Assembly: GCA_017883135.1 (NCBI GenBank)
Contig: JADGOE010000001.1
Coordinates: 36,680-100,679, forward strand
Source of the DNA: Acidimicrobiales bacterium
GTDB taxonomy: Bacteria > Actinomycetota > Acidimicrobiia > Acidimicrobiales > RAAP-2
Direction: 5' to 3'
DNA: 64,000 nucleotides
Part shown: in pieces, positions 42,087-50,501 of the stretch
Layout: the number at the start of each line of letters is the position of its first letter
Position numbering within the stretch: position 1 is the stretch's first letter
Translations under genes and position numbers: made by a program
The notes under the pieces: generated by a model
The model's input: only the letters and a program-made list of their open reading frames with translations
Told to the model about the DNA's origin: nothing
The model's database searches: none

Positions 42087-44830
42087 CCCGCCTCCACCCG
42101 TTCGAGACCGACCAACACGGCGCGATCTGCGGGGACCGGCTGCCAACCGAAGGGGAGGTAGCGCAGATGGCCGTACTTGCCGACCAGGTGCAGCCACTTC
42201 ACCATGCCCGGCTCCACCTCGTTGGACCCTTCCCAGCGCGGGTACATGTGGGGTTCGAAGCCGTTGTAGACGATGAGTTGGCCAGGGCGGACCCGGGGGG
42301 TGACACGCGCCATGGCCTCGAAGCTTCCGTGATCGTTGAAGACCCTCACCTGGTCACCCTCGGCCACCGCGCACTCGGCGGCGTCGTGCTCGCTCATCAC
42401 CACCAGCGGTCTGCCGCGGTGGGTACCGAGCAGGTGGCGGTTTCCCATGTTGATCGAGTGCACGGTCCATCGCGAGTGCCCGCTGGTCATCACCAGCGGC
42501 CACTCACCACCCATGTGTGGCGGCTCCTTGTGGCGCGGCAGGTGCTCGTCGGCCTCGATGAACCAGGGATGGTCGATGTAGAACTGGGCCCGCCGGGTGA
42601 GCGTCGGAAACGGCAACGCCTTGTCCACGTGCCACCCGAAGGCGGTCATCACGTCCGTCGGCGACACGTCGGCGGCGACGGACAGGCCTGGGGCGAAGAT
42701 CCCGAGTCCGGTGAAACGGATGCTTCCGTCGCGCCGCAGCGTCTCGACCGAGCTGCCGGCCGGCAACGTTCCCACATCGGCCGAGTCACGCACCCATTCG
42801 TCGAGCACCACTTCCTCGGAGGCGAAGTCCCCGCCGACGACGAAGTCCTCGCCCAGGCGATCCAGATGCCTGGTCTGGCGACGTCCGTCGACGTACTCGA
42901 GGAGGTCGCGCTCGACGGCCCGTTCAGACAGCCGCTTCGCGAGGGCGGAGAAGATCTGCCACTCGGTGCGCGACTCGCCCCGCGGGGGGGTGGCGGCGTC
43001 GGAGAAGGAAAGCCGAAGGGTGTGGGTGATGGGGTACTGGACATTGACCCGTTCGTACTGCATGGCCGAGGGCAGGATGAGATCCGCGTGCAGAGCGGTG
43101 GTGGACATCCGGAAGTCCACGACCACGACCTTGTTCAGCTTGGGCCACAGGTTCGCCAGCAGCTTGGCGCGCCCGCCTCGCGCCCGTCGCAGCGGATTGC
43201 TGCCCACTGCGAACAGGACCCTCGGCTCGCTGGCCGCCCCTGGGCGGGCCACACCGCCCCACCAACCACGTCGCACGGCATCACTGAAGTAGGCGTCGAA
43301 GCTGCGCTTCATGGTGGGGTCGGACCACTCGGCCCGGTTCCACGCCTCGCGGTACCCGGCATGGTGGTAGTTGAAGAACACCGGTGGCGCAGAGGTCCCC
43401 GAGCTGGCTGCCAAGGCCAGCAGCTGGTTGCCGAGCATCTCGTCGGTGGCCTCGGGGTCGCGGGCGCGCATGGCGTCGACGGCCTGCTCGATCCCTTCGA
43501 GGAGGCGAGCCGTCTCCTCGACTCCCTTCTTCGTCTTCATGGGAAAGAGGAAGTACCCGTCGAGGCCGGCCAGAGCGAGTCCCTGGATGCCGGTTCCGGG
43601 CCTGCCCCAGTTGCCGGTCAGCCCGAGGAGGAGGCACATGGAACGCTCCATCAGGTCGCCGTGGTAGTACTTGGGCGCGTTGAAGCCCTCCAGGATCTTG
43701 CAGCGATGGCCGGCGACCATGCGGGCGAGGACGCGGATGGTGGACGCTGCCACCCCGCACATCTCCTCGGCCCGTTCGGGCACGTAGTCCGCCAGCCGCT
43801 CCTCGAGGAGCGACAGGACCGTGGTCACCTCGACGCTCGACCCGTCGGCCAGTTCCACCGGCCACCGACCGCGCAGGGCGGGCTTGAGGCCATCGAGGCG
43901 CAGCGTGGCGCGAGGGGCGTCGTGAATCCCGTTGTCCTCGTCCCAGAGGAAGAAGTGGTCCTCCGCGCCTCCGCTTCGGATGTCACGGGCGCGCAGGAAG
44001 CGCCCGGTGTCGGTGCGCACCAGCAGCGGGAGATCAGTCTGTGTGCTGACGAACTCGAGGTCCGCCAGGCCCTCGGACAGCACCACCTGGCACATCGACA
44101 GCGCCAGTGCGGCATCGGTGCCGGGACGTACCGGAACGAACATGTCGGAGGAGACGGCCGAGGCGTTGTAGTCGGGGGCGATCGCCACGACCGTGGCCCC
44201 CCGGTACCGGGCCTCGGAGATGAAGTGGTGATAGGGGATGGATGTGTAGGCCGGGTTCGAGTGCCACTGCAAGAGCAACTCGGAGCGGAAGGTGTCGTCA
44301 ACGGTGCTGGCGCACGAGAACTTGCCGAACGTGATGTGCTGGCCCGTCGGAAGATCGTTCACCAGGCCGTTGGCGTCGAGGGTGATGGCACCGAGCAGGC
44401 CGGCCAAGCGGACGAACGGGGCCTGGGAGAGGAGACCGCCCTCGACACTCTCCTCGAAGACGATCGACTCGACGCCGTCTTCGTCGATGGTGTCGAGCAT
44501 GGCGTCGGCGACCTCGGTGAGCGCTTCTTCCCAGGTGATCTGCTCCCACTGGCCACCGCCGCGCTCGCCTACTCGTCGGAGGGGGTGGAGCACCCGGTCC
44601 TCACTCGTGAGCTGCGTGCTCCAGGCACTGCCCTTCTGGCAACCGAGGGGGTTGAGGTCGGGCACCCCCTCGGCCACGGGGTCGATGGTGCCACCCTGCT
44701 CCTCGAAGGCCACGGTGTCCCCCAGCGTGAAGACGCGATAGGGACAGGTGGCGAGGCAGTTGACGCAGTGCGTCCCCCAAGTGACGCGATCCCAGCACCA
44801 GCGACGCTGGTATCGGTGCTCCGTGCTCAT
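42083..44830 (-). CDS. Type II DMSO reductase family catalytic subunit, paralogue 2
   Basis: 915 aa. The first cluster motif is His21-x3-Cys25-x3-Cys29 plus Cys64 (THCVNCLATC...GC), one residue shorter between the cysteines than in the other two paralogues and identical in spacing to NarG. Asp159 in LVNDLPTGQHITFG is the likely Mo ligand; the NDLP sequence is close to the CDLP of nitrate reductase. MGD-binding blocks such as FNAPKYYHGDLMERSMCLLLGLTGNWGRPGTGIQ and the C-terminal VTSGHSRWTVHSINMGN are intact. No export signal: it starts MSTEHRYQRRWCW. It follows the chaperone gene after 33 bases. The three paralogues differ enough that different substrates are likely. Confidence 0.9.
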   Translation of the reverse strand: MSTEHRYQRRWCWDRVTWGTHCVNCLATCPYRVFTLGDTVAFEEQGGTIDPVAEGVPDLNPLGCQKGSAWSTQLTSEDRVLHPLRRVGERGGGQWEQITWEEALTEVADAMLDTIDEDGVESIVFEESVEGGLLSQAPFVRLAGLLGAITLDANGLVNDLPTGQHITFGKFSCASTVDDTFRSELLLQWHSNPAYTSIPYHHFISEARYRGATVVAIAPDYNASAVSSDMFVPVRPGTDAALALSMCQVVLSEGLADLEFVSTQTDLPLLVRTDTGRFLRARDIRSGGAEDHFFLWDEDNGIHDAPRATLRLDGLKPALRGRWPVELADGSSVEVTTVLSLLEERLADYVPERAEEMCGVAASTIRVLARMVAGHRCKILEGFNAPKYYHGDLMERSMCLLLGLTGNWGRPGTGIQGLALAGLDGYFLFPMKTKKGVEETARLLEGIEQAVDAMRARDPEATDEMLGNQLLALAASSGTSAPPVFFNYHHAGYREAWNRAEWSDPTMKRSFDAYFSDAVRRGWWGGVARPGAASEPRVLFAVGSNPLRRARGGRAKLLANLWPKLNKVVVVDFRMSTTALHADLILPSAMQYERVNVQYPITHTLRLSFSDAATPPRGESRTEWQIFSALAKRLSERAVERDLLEYVDGRRQTRHLDRLGEDFVVGGDFASEEVVLDEWVRDSADVGTLPAGSSVETLRRDGSIRFTGLGIFAPGLSVAADVSPTDVMTAFGWHVDKALPFPTLTRRAQFYIDHPWFIEADEHLPRHKEPPHMGGEWPLVMTSGHSRWTVHSINMGNRHLLGTHRGRPLVVMSEHDAAECAVAEGDQVRVFNDHGSFEAMARVTPRVRPGQLIVYNGFEPHMYPRWEGSNEVEPGMVKWLHLVGKYGHLRYLPFGWQPVPADRAVLVGLERVEAG

Positions 44831-44863
44831 GGTGGCGGCTCGCCAGTATCCAGGGCTCGGGGG

Positions 44864-45526
44864 TCACCCATCGAGCTGGGCGGTCACATAGTCCAGATCG
44901 GAGTGGAGGAAGGTGTCGAGGCGATCGAGACCCCACGAATAGACGGCATCGGGCTCGAGTGCGGTGGCGCTCATCACCATATCCGGCACCCAGCTCAGCA
45001 GGTGCCGGTCCAGAAAGTCGCGCTGCGCCCGGCGGTACGAGGCGCGCAGCCGGTCGGAACCGGTGGCCGCCTCGCGGAAGCACAGGTACTGCATGAAGTC
45101 GCACTCGGTCGCGAGCTCGTCGGCGGCACGCTGCCGATCGCTGACGCCGAGGCCGAAGTACTCGTACTCACGGTGGAGCTTGGCCTCCACCGCGTCGCGG
45201 TCCTCGGCACCCTGCTGGATGGCCTCGCTGCACCCGGCGCCGAACAGCCGGGTGTACTCGGCCGTGTAGCGGTCGGGGTCGACATCGGTGGCGAGGACCG
45301 CTCCGCCCACCTCGAAGGCGAACGGCAGGAGCGATGCCGCCTCGGTGAGCTCCTTCGTCCACAGTCCCTCGCGTGCCCGATCGTAGTGCTCGCGGTCGGG
45401 CGCGGAGAAGAACGCGCCGAGGACCTGGTATACGGCGCTACGCGCCGTCGTCTCGTTCTCTTCGACCTCCTCGGGCCCGTCGGCCGCGGCTTTGATCTCG
45501 AGCCCGGTGAGCGAGTAGGTGAACAT
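44864..45526 (-). CDS. TorD/DmsD-family molybdoenzyme chaperone
   Basis: 220 aa, all helical. The body matches the TorD family: VYQVLGAFFSAPDREHYDRARE near the start, RYTAEYTRLFGAG, HREYEYFGLGVSDRQRAADELATECDFMQYLCFREA and a long C-terminal helix. In type II systems such as ethylbenzene or dimethylsulfide dehydrogenase, the EbdD/DdhD chaperone holds the catalytic subunit for cofactor insertion before assembly. Start ATG with GAGGAGG upstream. It lies 57 bases behind the Fe-S subunit gene and 33 before the second catalytic subunit. It may serve all three catalytic subunits, since no other chaperone gene is present. Confidence 0.88.
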   Translation of the reverse strand: MFTYSLTGLEIKAAADGPEEVEENETTARSAVYQVLGAFFSAPDREHYDRAREGLWTKELTEAASLLPFAFEVGGAVLATDVDPDRYTAEYTRLFGAGCSEAIQQGAEDRDAVEAKLHREYEYFGLGVSDRQRAADELATECDFMQYLCFREAATGSDRLRASYRRAQRDFLDRHLLSWVPDMVMSATALEPDAVYSWGLDRLDTFLHSDLDYVTAQLDG

Positions 45527-45583
45527 GGGGCCTCCTCTTGATCTGTTCTGCGATGTGCACTGGGGCGTTGGCGGGGCGTCAGT

Positions 45584-46714
45584 TCAGCCCTCCGTGGGCC
45601 CGGTCCGCTTGGAGGTCAAGCTGACCGCAACCTTGTCGGGGGTGCGGTCGAGCGTGGCGGGGTCGGTGATGAACGGCCCGAACAGGTCGAGCCAGTTGTA
45701 GACGATCAGGGTCTCGAGGATCTCCGAGGTGCCTCCGGCCCGGACGCGGTCGAGCTCGCTCTGCATCTTTGCCAGCGCCGAATGGACCTTGGGACCGAAG
45801 AGCGACTCGAGGTACTCGGGCGGGATACGAGGCGTCTCGTAGTCGATCGACATGTCCTCGTTCAGCCGGTATGGCGCAAGCGGGGGCACGTAGAAGATGT
45901 TCGGAGTCGTGCCGTACTCCGGATGCAGCGGCAGGGCCACCTCCCACTCGTTCACGAGCTTGTGGATCGGGCCTTCGGTGTCCGACAACATGCCCACGAA
46001 GGTGAGTCGACCCGGGCACTGCCTGGCGCACGCTGGTGCCACTCCCTCTTCGAGCCGGGGGAAGCACATGATGCAGTGCTGGGCCACGTTCCGGGCTTCG
46101 TTGAAGTAGATCTTCTTGTAGGGGCAGGCCTCCATGCAGAAGCGCGAGCCCTGGCACAGGTCTTCGTCGCGCAGCACCGCGCCATCCTGGGGCCGCTTGT
46201 ACATGGCCCCGGTGGGACAGGCGGACACGCACACCGGGTGCGTGCAGTGGTTGCACGGCCTGGGCAGGTAGAAGTAGTACGCGTTCGGGTACTCACCGGC
46301 ACCCTGGTCCTCGTCCCAGTTCATGCCCCAGCGCGTGTTCCCGCTCCCGTCGTCGGTGGGCTTCAAGTGGACCGATCGGCCCTTCCCGCCGTAGAAGACC
46401 TCGTCGTAGTTGAACTCCCAGCCACCGCCGAACTCGGCACGGGTCGGCTGGTGCCCGGCGACTGGGCTGCCGTCCTTCCACCCGCCACCCATGTCCTCCC
46501 AGTCCTTGGGCGTCCCTTGGCCGGGCTGGGTGTTCACCGTCATCCACCACTGGTGCTCCTCACCCTCCTCCCGGGTCCACAGCACCTTGCACGCAATGGA
46601 GCACGTCTGGCATCCCATGCACTTGTTGAGATCGAACACCATGGCCACCTGACCGGCCTGGTGTGCTGACAAACCGGCGTCGACCACGGCACTCCTTCCC
46701 ATGTCTTCGTTCAC
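45584..46714 (-). CDS. Type II DMSO reductase family iron-sulfur (beta) subunit
   Basis: 376 aa, NarH/EbdB/DdhB-like, with four Fe-S motifs: Cys32-35-38-42 (CMGCQTCSIAC), Cys154-157-162-166 (CNHCTHPVCVSAC), Cys187-x2-Ser190-x2-Cys193-x3-Cys197, and Cys214-217-229-233. At position 190 the known relatives have Trp or Tyr in place of Cys, giving one [3Fe-4S] cluster; Ser here suggests the same cluster with an unusual residue. The C-terminus NWLDLFGPFITDP fits the family. It carries electrons from the Mo subunit to the heme subunit. Start is a GTG behind AAAGGAGGGG (the ATG at 46702 is an alternative), 22 bases after the gamma gene. It is the only beta subunit for three catalytic paralogues. Confidence 0.92.
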   Translation of the reverse strand: MNEDMGRSAVVDAGLSAHQAGQVAMVFDLNKCMGCQTCSIACKVLWTREEGEEHQWWMTVNTQPGQGTPKDWEDMGGGWKDGSPVAGHQPTRAEFGGGWEFNYDEVFYGGKGRSVHLKPTDDGSGNTRWGMNWDEDQGAGEYPNAYYFYLPRPCNHCTHPVCVSACPTGAMYKRPQDGAVLRDEDLCQGSRFCMEACPYKKIYFNEARNVAQHCIMCFPRLEEGVAPACARQCPGRLTFVGMLSDTEGPIHKLVNEWEVALPLHPEYGTTPNIFYVPPLAPYRLNEDMSIDYETPRIPPEYLESLFGPKVHSALAKMQSELDRVRAGGTSEILETLIVYNWLDLFGPFITDPATLDRTPDKVAVSLTSKRTGPTEG

Positions 46715-46736
46715 CGCCCCTCCTTTGTTCGCTGGA

Positions 46737-47384
46737 TCACTTGACCGCGAGTGGGACCCAGTCCGGGCTCACCGCTCCGATTCCTGCACGTTCTTCGTTG
46801 GAGCCGTCCCAGACGACCACCCCCATCCGCCCTGCCGCGGCCGCCCGGGCGAGATCACCGGCGATGACGACCGCCCAGCGGCCGCCCGATAGAGCGGAGA
46901 CGGCATCGGGCCGTACGCCGTCCCTGTCGTCCCCGTCCCCGGCGTCGACGTCGAGGCCGGCGGTACGGAACGCGCCGGGGCCGGTGGCCACCAACTCCCT
47001 TGTTGCCGGAAGGGCCTGCTGCATGGCGGTCCGGTCGCGCCATGCCCACAGGCGCACCGGGGCACCCGTGGTCCCTATGGTGAGGGGCGGCCCTGTGTCA
47101 TCGGCGTCGGGGAAGAACACCCCGGCGGCGTCCAGGAACTCGCCATTGGGCTCCTCCGAGTCGTCCCACTCCAAACGGACGAAGAGACGCCCGCCGCGCT
47201 GACCCGCGGCCACGTCCACCTCGCCCACCCGGCCATACGGCCGCGTCCGCCACGCGGTGCGGATGTACTCGTTGCGCTGCACCTCGAGTGGTACCGGGAC
47301 GAGCGGGACCTTCTCGCTGGGCACGGCCGCCCATGTGTCGTCGGCCGGGTCCAGAGCATCGTCGGCGATCTCGGGCACTCGCAT
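46737..47384 (-). CDS. Heme-b gamma subunit (ethylbenzene dehydrogenase EbdC/DdhC type)
   Basis: 215 aa. The beta-sandwich of the EB_dh domain is suggested by RLFVRLEWDDSEEPN, GVFFPDA, PVRLWAWRDRTAMQQALPATREL and WAVVIAGDLARAAAAGRMGVVVWDG. In EbdC one heme b is held by a Met and a Lys near the C-terminus; Met121 or Met187 and the terminal Lys215 (DWVPLAVK) are candidates. Known gamma subunits are exported to the periplasm with the complex, but this one has no signal peptide. The ATG is four bases after the stop of the first catalytic subunit, and the last two codons of that gene (AGGAGG) form its ribosome site. It would receive electrons from the beta subunit. Confidence 0.82.
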   Translation of the reverse strand: MRVPEIADDALDPADDTWAAVPSEKVPLVPVPLEVQRNEYIRTAWRTRPYGRVGEVDVAAGQRGGRLFVRLEWDDSEEPNGEFLDAAGVFFPDADDTGPPLTIGTTGAPVRLWAWRDRTAMQQALPATRELVATGPGAFRTAGLDVDAGDGDDRDGVRPDAVSALSGGRWAVVIAGDLARAAAAGRMGVVVWDGSNEERAGIGAVSPDWVPLAVK

Positions 47385-47388
47385 GGCC

Positions 47389-50253
47389 CTACCTCCTGTG
47401 GGGTGCGGCAGTTGGACCTGCCGCCTCGAAGTTGCAGGGAACACCTCGGTCAACGGGAATGGGCTGCCACTCGGCCAGGGTGTAATTGATGTGGCCGTAG
47501 CCGCCGGCGAACGCGATCCACTTCACCATGCCGGCCTCGATCTCGTTGGCGCCCTTCCAGTCGCGGTACTGGTGACCGTCCCAACCGTTGTAGGAGATGA
47601 CCTGGCCGGGACGCACCGGAGCCGACACCTTGGCCCGCGCCGTAAACGATGCGATGTCGTTGTACACCCTGATCAGATCGTCGTCCTCCACCCCTCGACT
47701 GGCGGCATCGACCGGGGACACCTCCACGAGCGGCTCGCCCCGATGCGTCTGGAGGATCACCGGATTGGCCTGGTTCATGGAGTGGATGGACCAGCGGTTG
47801 TGCCCCGAGGTCATGCGCAGTGGGTGGTCGCCGCCCGACAGGGGGTTCGGCTTGTGGCAGGGCAGCTCCTCGTTCGCTTCGAGCCACCACGGGTGGTCGA
47901 TGTAGAACTGGGCCCGCCTCGCATACGTGGGGAACGGTGCCCCCCGCTCGACGTGGTCGCGGAACGGCGTGTGGGTCTTGTCGGGCAAGAGTGGTGACGC
48001 CTGGGCGAGCGCGAACGGTCCAGATCCCCAGTCGATGAAGCGCTCATAGCCGACCTCGCGCATGCTGGCCAGATCGGTGCGGTCGGGAAGAGTGCCGGCG
48101 TACGCGGAGTCGCGGATGATCTCGTCGAAGACGGCCTCCTCGTCACCGAGGTACCCGTTGAGCGTGTAGGCGTCCCACATGTCCGCCGGGCGGAACGCAT
48201 TGCCGCGGCGGTTCTGGTACTCGGATACGCCCTTGGCCTCTGCCCGCTCGGCGAGCTTCTTCAGCAGCAGCTGGAAGATCTCCCACTCGGGCTTGGCCTC
48301 GCCCGCCGGATCGGCGCTGCGGTCCGAAAACGTGAAGTTCATGATGTGCGACGTGGGTATGTGGAAGTTGATCTTCTCATAGTGCTGGGCAGCGGGCAGG
48401 AACACGTCGGAGTTCATGCCGGTGAAGTTCAGGCGGAAGTCGATCGAAACGATGAAATCGAGCCGGTCCCACAGTGCCTCGCCGAGCTGTGTCCACCCAC
48501 CCCTGGTCCGCCGGAGCATGTTGCCACCGCACTCGATGAGGACGTGGGGGGGTTGGTCGGGACGGGGCTCGTCGACGTTCTCCCACCAGCCCTTGTCCAA
48601 CGCCTCGCGGAAGTACTCGTCGAAGGTGCGGGGCAACGACGTGTCACCCCATTCGGGATTGTTCCAACGCTCGGCGTAGCCCGCCTGCCAGTACCACCAG
48701 AAGGCCGGCGGGGACCCCGCCGACCGGGGGCCTGCATCCCCGGGGGCCTTGGCCAAGAACCGAGACAGCTCCCGCACGGCGAGCTCGTCGGTGACGAGAC
48801 TGGGGTCGTTCTCCCGCAGCGCCGCGATGGCTCCTTGCTGGGCGGTGAAGAGCTGCTCTGCGCCCGCCACGCCGGGCACGGTCTTGGCCATGATGGTGAA
48901 CATCCCGTCGGCCATGCCGACCATCCACGAGCGAATGCCCGTGCCTGCCTTGCCCCAGTTGCCCGTGACGCCCAGCAACAGGCACATGGCCCTCTCGATC
49001 AGGTCGCCGTGGTAGTACTTGCACGAGTTCCATCCGAGCATGATGTCGGTGCGCTTGGCGGCCGTCTTTCGCGCCAACATCCGCACGACGTCGGGATGGA
49101 CGCCGGTGATCTCCTGCTGGAGCTCGGGGGTGTAGCGAGTGTCCACGTGCTTCTTGAGGAGGGACAGGACGGGCTCCACCTCGACGGTCGTTCCGTCGGC
49201 GAGCGTGACCTCGTAGCACCCGTCCAGCGCCACCTCGCGGCCGTCGAGGAGCAGATTCGAGCGATCGGCCTCTACCAGGCCAGTCTCGGGGTCCCAGTGG
49301 TAGAGCTGGTCCTCGCGCGCATTCCCGCCTGTGCCCTCGACGTCGGTCTGGCGCAGGAAGCGCCGGTCGTCCTTACGTACGAGGCAGGGCAGGTCCGTCT
49401 GCTCGCGGACGAAAGTCTTGTCGGTCAGATCCTCCTCGAGGATCACCTGCACCATGGCGAGGGCGAGGGCGGCATCGTTGCCGGGCGCCATGGGCACGTG
49501 GTAGTCGCTGTGGGCGTGAGAAGCATTGAGGTCGGGCGAGATCGAGACGACCTCTGCTCCGTGGTATCTGGCCTCGAGCATGAAATGGTAGAGGGGGATC
49601 CGGGTGAACGCCGGGTTCATGTGCCAGATGAGGATGAACTCCGAGTGGAACCAGTCGTCGGCCGACGATGCCGGGTTCCACTTGCCAAACGTTTCGTGCA
49701 GCCCGATCGAGAAGTCGTTGAAGGAGGGATGCAGGTCCAGCGATCGACCACCGAACGTGTTGAAGAAGCGATCGGTGGGCATGACGGTGGCGATCTCGGG
49801 TGTCCCCTCGCGGACGACCGACTCGGGGCCGTCTTGATCGATTGCGTCGAGCATCGCGTCGGCGACCTGGGTCAGCGCCTCGTCCCACGAGATCTGCTCC
49901 CACTGGCCACCTCCCCGCTCGCCCACGCGCCGCAACGGGTGCACGACCCGGTCGCCGTCGTAGAGCTGCTGGCTCCAGCAAGCCCCCTTGTTGCAGCCCA
50001 TGGGGTTGAAGTCGGGGACACCTTCCTCGACGACTCCGAAGGTCGCCGCCGGTTCCTCACGCAGCACGCGCCCATCGCGCACGTAGACCCGGAACGGGCA
50101 GTTGCCTGGGTAGCAATCGACGCAGTGTGTCCCCCATTTGACATCGTCCCAACTCCAGCGGGAGCGGTAGCCGTCCTCCACCGACTCTCGGCTATGACGG
50201 CCCGAGCCCCGCCCTGCCTGCCGGTTCTCGCCGGTTGTCTGCGTTGGGTTCAC
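47389..50253 (-). CDS. Type II DMSO reductase family catalytic subunit, paralogue 1
   Basis: 954 aa from GTG 50253, with GGGGAGG upstream. His43-x3-Cys47-x4-Cys52 and Cys87 (THCVDCYPGNC...GC) bind the FS0 cluster; Asp180 in SFNDFSIGLHETFG is the likely Mo ligand. Later blocks (NSCKYYHGDLIERAMCLLLGVTGNWGKAGTGIR; MTSGHNRWSIHSMNQAN) bind the two MGD moieties. The N-terminal 35 residues are hydrophilic and no Tat RRxFLK plus hydrophobic core exists, even in the upstream open frame. It is followed directly by gamma, beta and chaperone genes, so it is the best-supported partner of that trio. Relatives oxidise hydrocarbons or sterol side chains, or reduce selenate, chlorate or nitrate. The substrate here is unknown. 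Confidence 0.92.
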   Translation of the reverse strand: MNPTQTTGENRQAGRGSGRHSRESVEDGYRSRWSWDDVKWGTHCVDCYPGNCPFRVYVRDGRVLREEPAATFGVVEEGVPDFNPMGCNKGACWSQQLYDGDRVVHPLRRVGERGGGQWEQISWDEALTQVADAMLDAIDQDGPESVVREGTPEIATVMPTDRFFNTFGGRSLDLHPSFNDFSIGLHETFGKWNPASSADDWFHSEFILIWHMNPAFTRIPLYHFMLEARYHGAEVVSISPDLNASHAHSDYHVPMAPGNDAALALAMVQVILEEDLTDKTFVREQTDLPCLVRKDDRRFLRQTDVEGTGGNAREDQLYHWDPETGLVEADRSNLLLDGREVALDGCYEVTLADGTTVEVEPVLSLLKKHVDTRYTPELQQEITGVHPDVVRMLARKTAAKRTDIMLGWNSCKYYHGDLIERAMCLLLGVTGNWGKAGTGIRSWMVGMADGMFTIMAKTVPGVAGAEQLFTAQQGAIAALRENDPSLVTDELAVRELSRFLAKAPGDAGPRSAGSPPAFWWYWQAGYAERWNNPEWGDTSLPRTFDEYFREALDKGWWENVDEPRPDQPPHVLIECGGNMLRRTRGGWTQLGEALWDRLDFIVSIDFRLNFTGMNSDVFLPAAQHYEKINFHIPTSHIMNFTFSDRSADPAGEAKPEWEIFQLLLKKLAERAEAKGVSEYQNRRGNAFRPADMWDAYTLNGYLGDEEAVFDEIIRDSAYAGTLPDRTDLASMREVGYERFIDWGSGPFALAQASPLLPDKTHTPFRDHVERGAPFPTYARRAQFYIDHPWWLEANEELPCHKPNPLSGGDHPLRMTSGHNRWSIHSMNQANPVILQTHRGEPLVEVSPVDAASRGVEDDDLIRVYNDIASFTARAKVSAPVRPGQVISYNGWDGHQYRDWKGANEIEAGMVKWIAFAGGYGHINYTLAEWQPIPVDRGVPCNFEAAGPTAAPHRR

Positions 50254-50391
50254 GACACCTCCCCTGGCCTTGCCGACGCCTGCCGCGCTGCCCGAACACG
50301 CCGGTAACGGTCCCGTCCCACTTTTCTTCCGCCAGCCCGTAAAGCGGCGGACTGGCGCCATGTCCAGGACCGAAAGCCGGCACAGCAGCTG

Positions 50392-50420
50392 TTGAAACAA
50401 TGAGACATTGTATGTATACA
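50392..50420 (+). promoter_or_regulatory. Promoter of mobA
   Basis: Plus strand TTGAAA (50392-50397), 17 bases, TATACA (50415-50420). Transcription should begin near 50427, about 75 bases before the mobA GTG. Its -10 box overlaps that of the opposite promoter. Confidence 0.65.
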
Positions 50421-50422
50421 AT
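50407..50422. promoter_or_regulatory. Palindromic operator between molybdoenzyme operon and mobA
   Basis: ATTGTA-TGTA-TACAAT is a perfect inverted repeat, with GAGA/TCTC flanks roughly continuing the symmetry. It covers the -10 boxes of both divergent promoters, so one bound dimer could shut both. Confidence 0.6.
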
Positions 50423-50441
50423 TCTCGCAATAGGGTGTCAA
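50413..50441 (-). promoter_or_regulatory. Promoter of the molybdoenzyme operon
   Basis: Minus strand TTGACA (50441-50436), 17 bases, TATACA (50418-50413): a nearly perfect housekeeping promoter. Expected start near 50406, leaving a leader of about 150 bases before the GTG at 50253. I saw no riboswitch in that leader. Confidence 0.72.
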
Positions 50442-50501
50442 TAGGTCTTATCCGCCGAAAGGCGCACTTGCGCCCGACACGCGGTTGAAGGGGGTCGTGA
50501 A

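Noticed and set aside
42020..45541. Very long plus-strand open frame (over 1100 codons) opposite the second catalytic subunit and chaperone.
   Set aside because: It is antisense to clearly recognisable proteins, has no known motif, and such frames are common in GC-rich DNA with strong third-position bias. Similar ones at 36297-38174, 38178-40024, 48346-50307 and 30811-32718 were rejected for the same reason.
50254..50406. Molybdenum cofactor riboswitch in the leader of the molybdoenzyme operon.
   Set aside because: The leader is long enough, but I could not find the conserved multi-stem structure by eye. A covariance-model search would decide.
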